NCBI GenBank assembly: GCA_002455215.1
Contig: DKKK01000015.1
Coordinates: 1-7,704, forward strand
DNA: 7,704 nucleotides
Source of the DNA: Anaerolineales bacterium UBA6668
Lineage (GTDB): Bacteria > Chloroflexota > Anaerolineae > Anaerolineales > UBA6668
Reading direction: 5' to 3'
The notes beneath the pieces were generated by a model. That model searched no databases, was not told where the DNA came from, and saw only the letters and a program-made list of their open reading frames with translations. This document shows positions 7,015 to 7,704 of this stretch, in pieces; the first letter of the stretch is position 1; each line of letters starts with the position of its first letter. The position numbers were made by a program, and so were the translations under genes.

Positions 7015-7377
7015 TAGATAAAACGGGCTGGGACAAACCAACCAATTGTAAACATATCATCTACCATTCAAAAACCTTACTTTTCCGTAAACTAACTCTG
7101 ACGGGTTAACAAACTTATCAAATTTCACTATATTATTTCAACTATTTACGCTAAACACAAGTGTATTTATCAATTAAGCGAATGTTAAAAGCCTACTTAC
7201 GTACTACAATCATCGCATATTCAGAAGCATTTGTCAACTGTCTTTTTGGCATTTTTCGATTTTCCATAAAATATTAATCATTGGGAAACCAATATTCGCA
7301 TCTCACCAGTGATTTATAGCACAAATAGCTCAATTTTTGAACAAATGAAGCTTTTTTCAAAAAACACCCCATCTCAA
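7015..7377. other. AT-rich intergenic region upstream of the giant gene
   Basis: No convincing reading frame lies here on either strand, and the base composition is clearly more A/T-rich than the coding sequence. Besides the promoter and ribosome binding site it holds a small hairpin, ATTGG-GAAA-CCAAT (7280-7293), with a GNRA-type loop, and a low-complexity run of T6-C-A6 (7352-7364). No riboswitch-like structure was recognised in the long leader. Confidence 0.6.
7209..7237 (-). promoter_or_regulatory. probable sigma70-type promoter of the giant gene
   Basis: On the minus strand a consensus TTGACA (7237-7232) is followed by a 17-bp spacer and GATGAT (7214-7209), four of six matches to TATAAT. 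The spacer ends with TGC, giving an extended -10 element that could compensate for the weak hexamer. Transcription would start near 7202, leaving a 5' UTR of about 209 nt. Two weaker alternatives lie closer to the gene: TTGAAA (7141-7136) with GATAAG (7119-7114), spacer 16, and a lone TATAGT at 7132-7127 without a good -35. Confidence 0.6.
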
Positions 7378-7404
7378 CACTTTGTATTTTTAAAATACAA
7401 AGTG
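7378..7404. promoter_or_regulatory. perfect 13-bp AT-rich palindrome, candidate operator
   Basis: CACTTTGTATTTT (7378-7390) and AAAATACAAAGTG (7392-7404) are exact reverse complements around a single central T. No T-run follows on either strand, and a 1-nt centre forces several A-T pairs open in RNA, so a terminator is unlikely. Its position, about 140 bp upstream of the giant gene's -35 and about 50 bp before the plus-strand frames, and the TAAAAT at its centre (7391-7396, one mismatch to a -10 hexamer) suggest a binding site for a dimeric regulator of the plus-strand unit. Confidence 0.45.
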
Positions 7405-7456
7405 GACACCACTAGCGCGGCGCACTGCGATTGATTCGCAACTGCTTGATAAGGAG

Positions 7457-7704
7457 ATGAATCATGATCCTATTCAAAATTTTCATCGGTTTGCAGGAAA
7501 AGCAATTTTGAACCCCATCCCAAATACAAAAAAGGCACGTAACTCACCCATCAACATTCAGCGTAGTCCCTCCACCCCAAAAACCTGTGTTACGGGGAGA
7601 GAGCTTTACCAACACGCCCCTGATTCGGTAGGCAGATTGGACGAATTAGCGGATGACACCGTTCAGAAGGGTGAGTTGCGCCAAACAAGGCTGAGCAGTT
7701 ACTA
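7457..7704 (+). CDS. possible partial plus-strand gene running off the right edge, unidentified
   Basis: From an ATG at 7457 the frame is open for 82 codons to the window end (MNHDPIQNFHRFAGKAILNP...). It is open even further back, to a TAA at 7391. The encoded segment is hydrophilic, with a basic Lys/Arg/Ser/Pro-rich first half and a more acidic, Leu-containing part near the end (GRLDELADDTVQKGELRQ); no family was recognised. The ATG sits directly after AAGGAG (7451-7456) with no spacer, which is a poor arrangement. A TTG at 7508, with AGGA (7495-7498) 9 nt upstream, is an alternative start. The length of the open frame is mild support for coding; a fortuitous frame is possible. Confidence 0.35.
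   Translation, partial: MNHDPIQNFHRFAGKAILNPIPNTKKARNSPINIQRSPSTPKTCVTGRELYQHAPDSVGRLDELADDTVQKGELRQTRLSSY
7464..7511 (+). CDS. 15-codon small frame, possible leader peptide
   Basis: ATG at 7464 opens MILFKIFIGLQEKQF and ends with TGA at 7509-7511. The AAGGAG at 7451-7456 lies 7 nt upstream, an ideal spacing, much better than for the overlapping frame that starts at 7457. The peptide is short and hydrophobic at its beginning. Its stop overlaps the alternative TTG start (7508) of the longer frame in another phase, so translational coupling is conceivable. It may also be a coincidence. Confidence 0.25.
   Translation: MILFKIFIGLQEKQF

Noticed and set aside
7440..7700. AACTGCT (7440-7446) and its reverse complement AGCAGTT (7694-7700) as ends of a small mobile element
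   Set aside because: A 7-bp match within 260 bp is expected by chance, the flanking bases diverge, and no target duplication can be seen.
7585..7704. Possible group II intron 5' region in the right-hand segment
   Set aside because: No GUGYG-type boundary, domain V or maturase frame is visible; the resemblance was only impressionistic.

Overview
The window is dominated by one very large minus-strand gene, from the start codon at 6993 to the stop at 199 (2264 codons). It encodes an exported, modular, probably surface-displayed protein. The order from the N-terminus is: signal peptide, a small unassigned beta-type module, a Pro/Thr linker, one SdrD_B-like (Cna-B-type) domain, a region of about 520 residues that looks like a beta-propeller, six further SdrD_B-like repeats carrying calcium-loop motifs, a DYGDA/GEVED-type module, and a C-terminal membrane helix with a basic tail. 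There is no LPXTG motif.

The Thr-Pro linker (NTPTATPTALP) after the signal peptide, the SdrD_B/GEVED repertoire and the roughly 50% GC coding sequence suggest a Chloroflexota (Anaerolineae-like) bacterium. This is inference from protein style only. No rRNA, tRNA or housekeeping gene in the window confirms it.

Layout in + coordinates: 1-30 may be the first codons of another minus-strand gene. 31-130 is intergenic with a small inverted repeat. 131-170 is a strong intrinsic terminator for the giant gene. 199-6993 is the giant gene. 6994-7377 is AT-rich intergenic DNA holding its ribosome binding site and a good sigma70-type promoter, which implies a 5' UTR of about 209 nt. 7378-7404 is a perfect AT-rich palindrome. 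7405-7704 contains a plus-strand reading frame that stays open to the window edge, plus an overlapping 15-codon frame with a better-placed ribosome binding site. Neither of these two frames was recognised.

The giant gene has its own promoter and terminator, so it looks monocistronic. The most notable internal pattern concerns cysteines: all 24 can be assigned to modules in even numbers, and two repeats share the same cysteine positions. This suggests a disulfide-stapled, calcium-stiffened extracellular stalk. I found no CRISPR array, no complete mobile element, no RNA gene and no recognisable multi-gene system.
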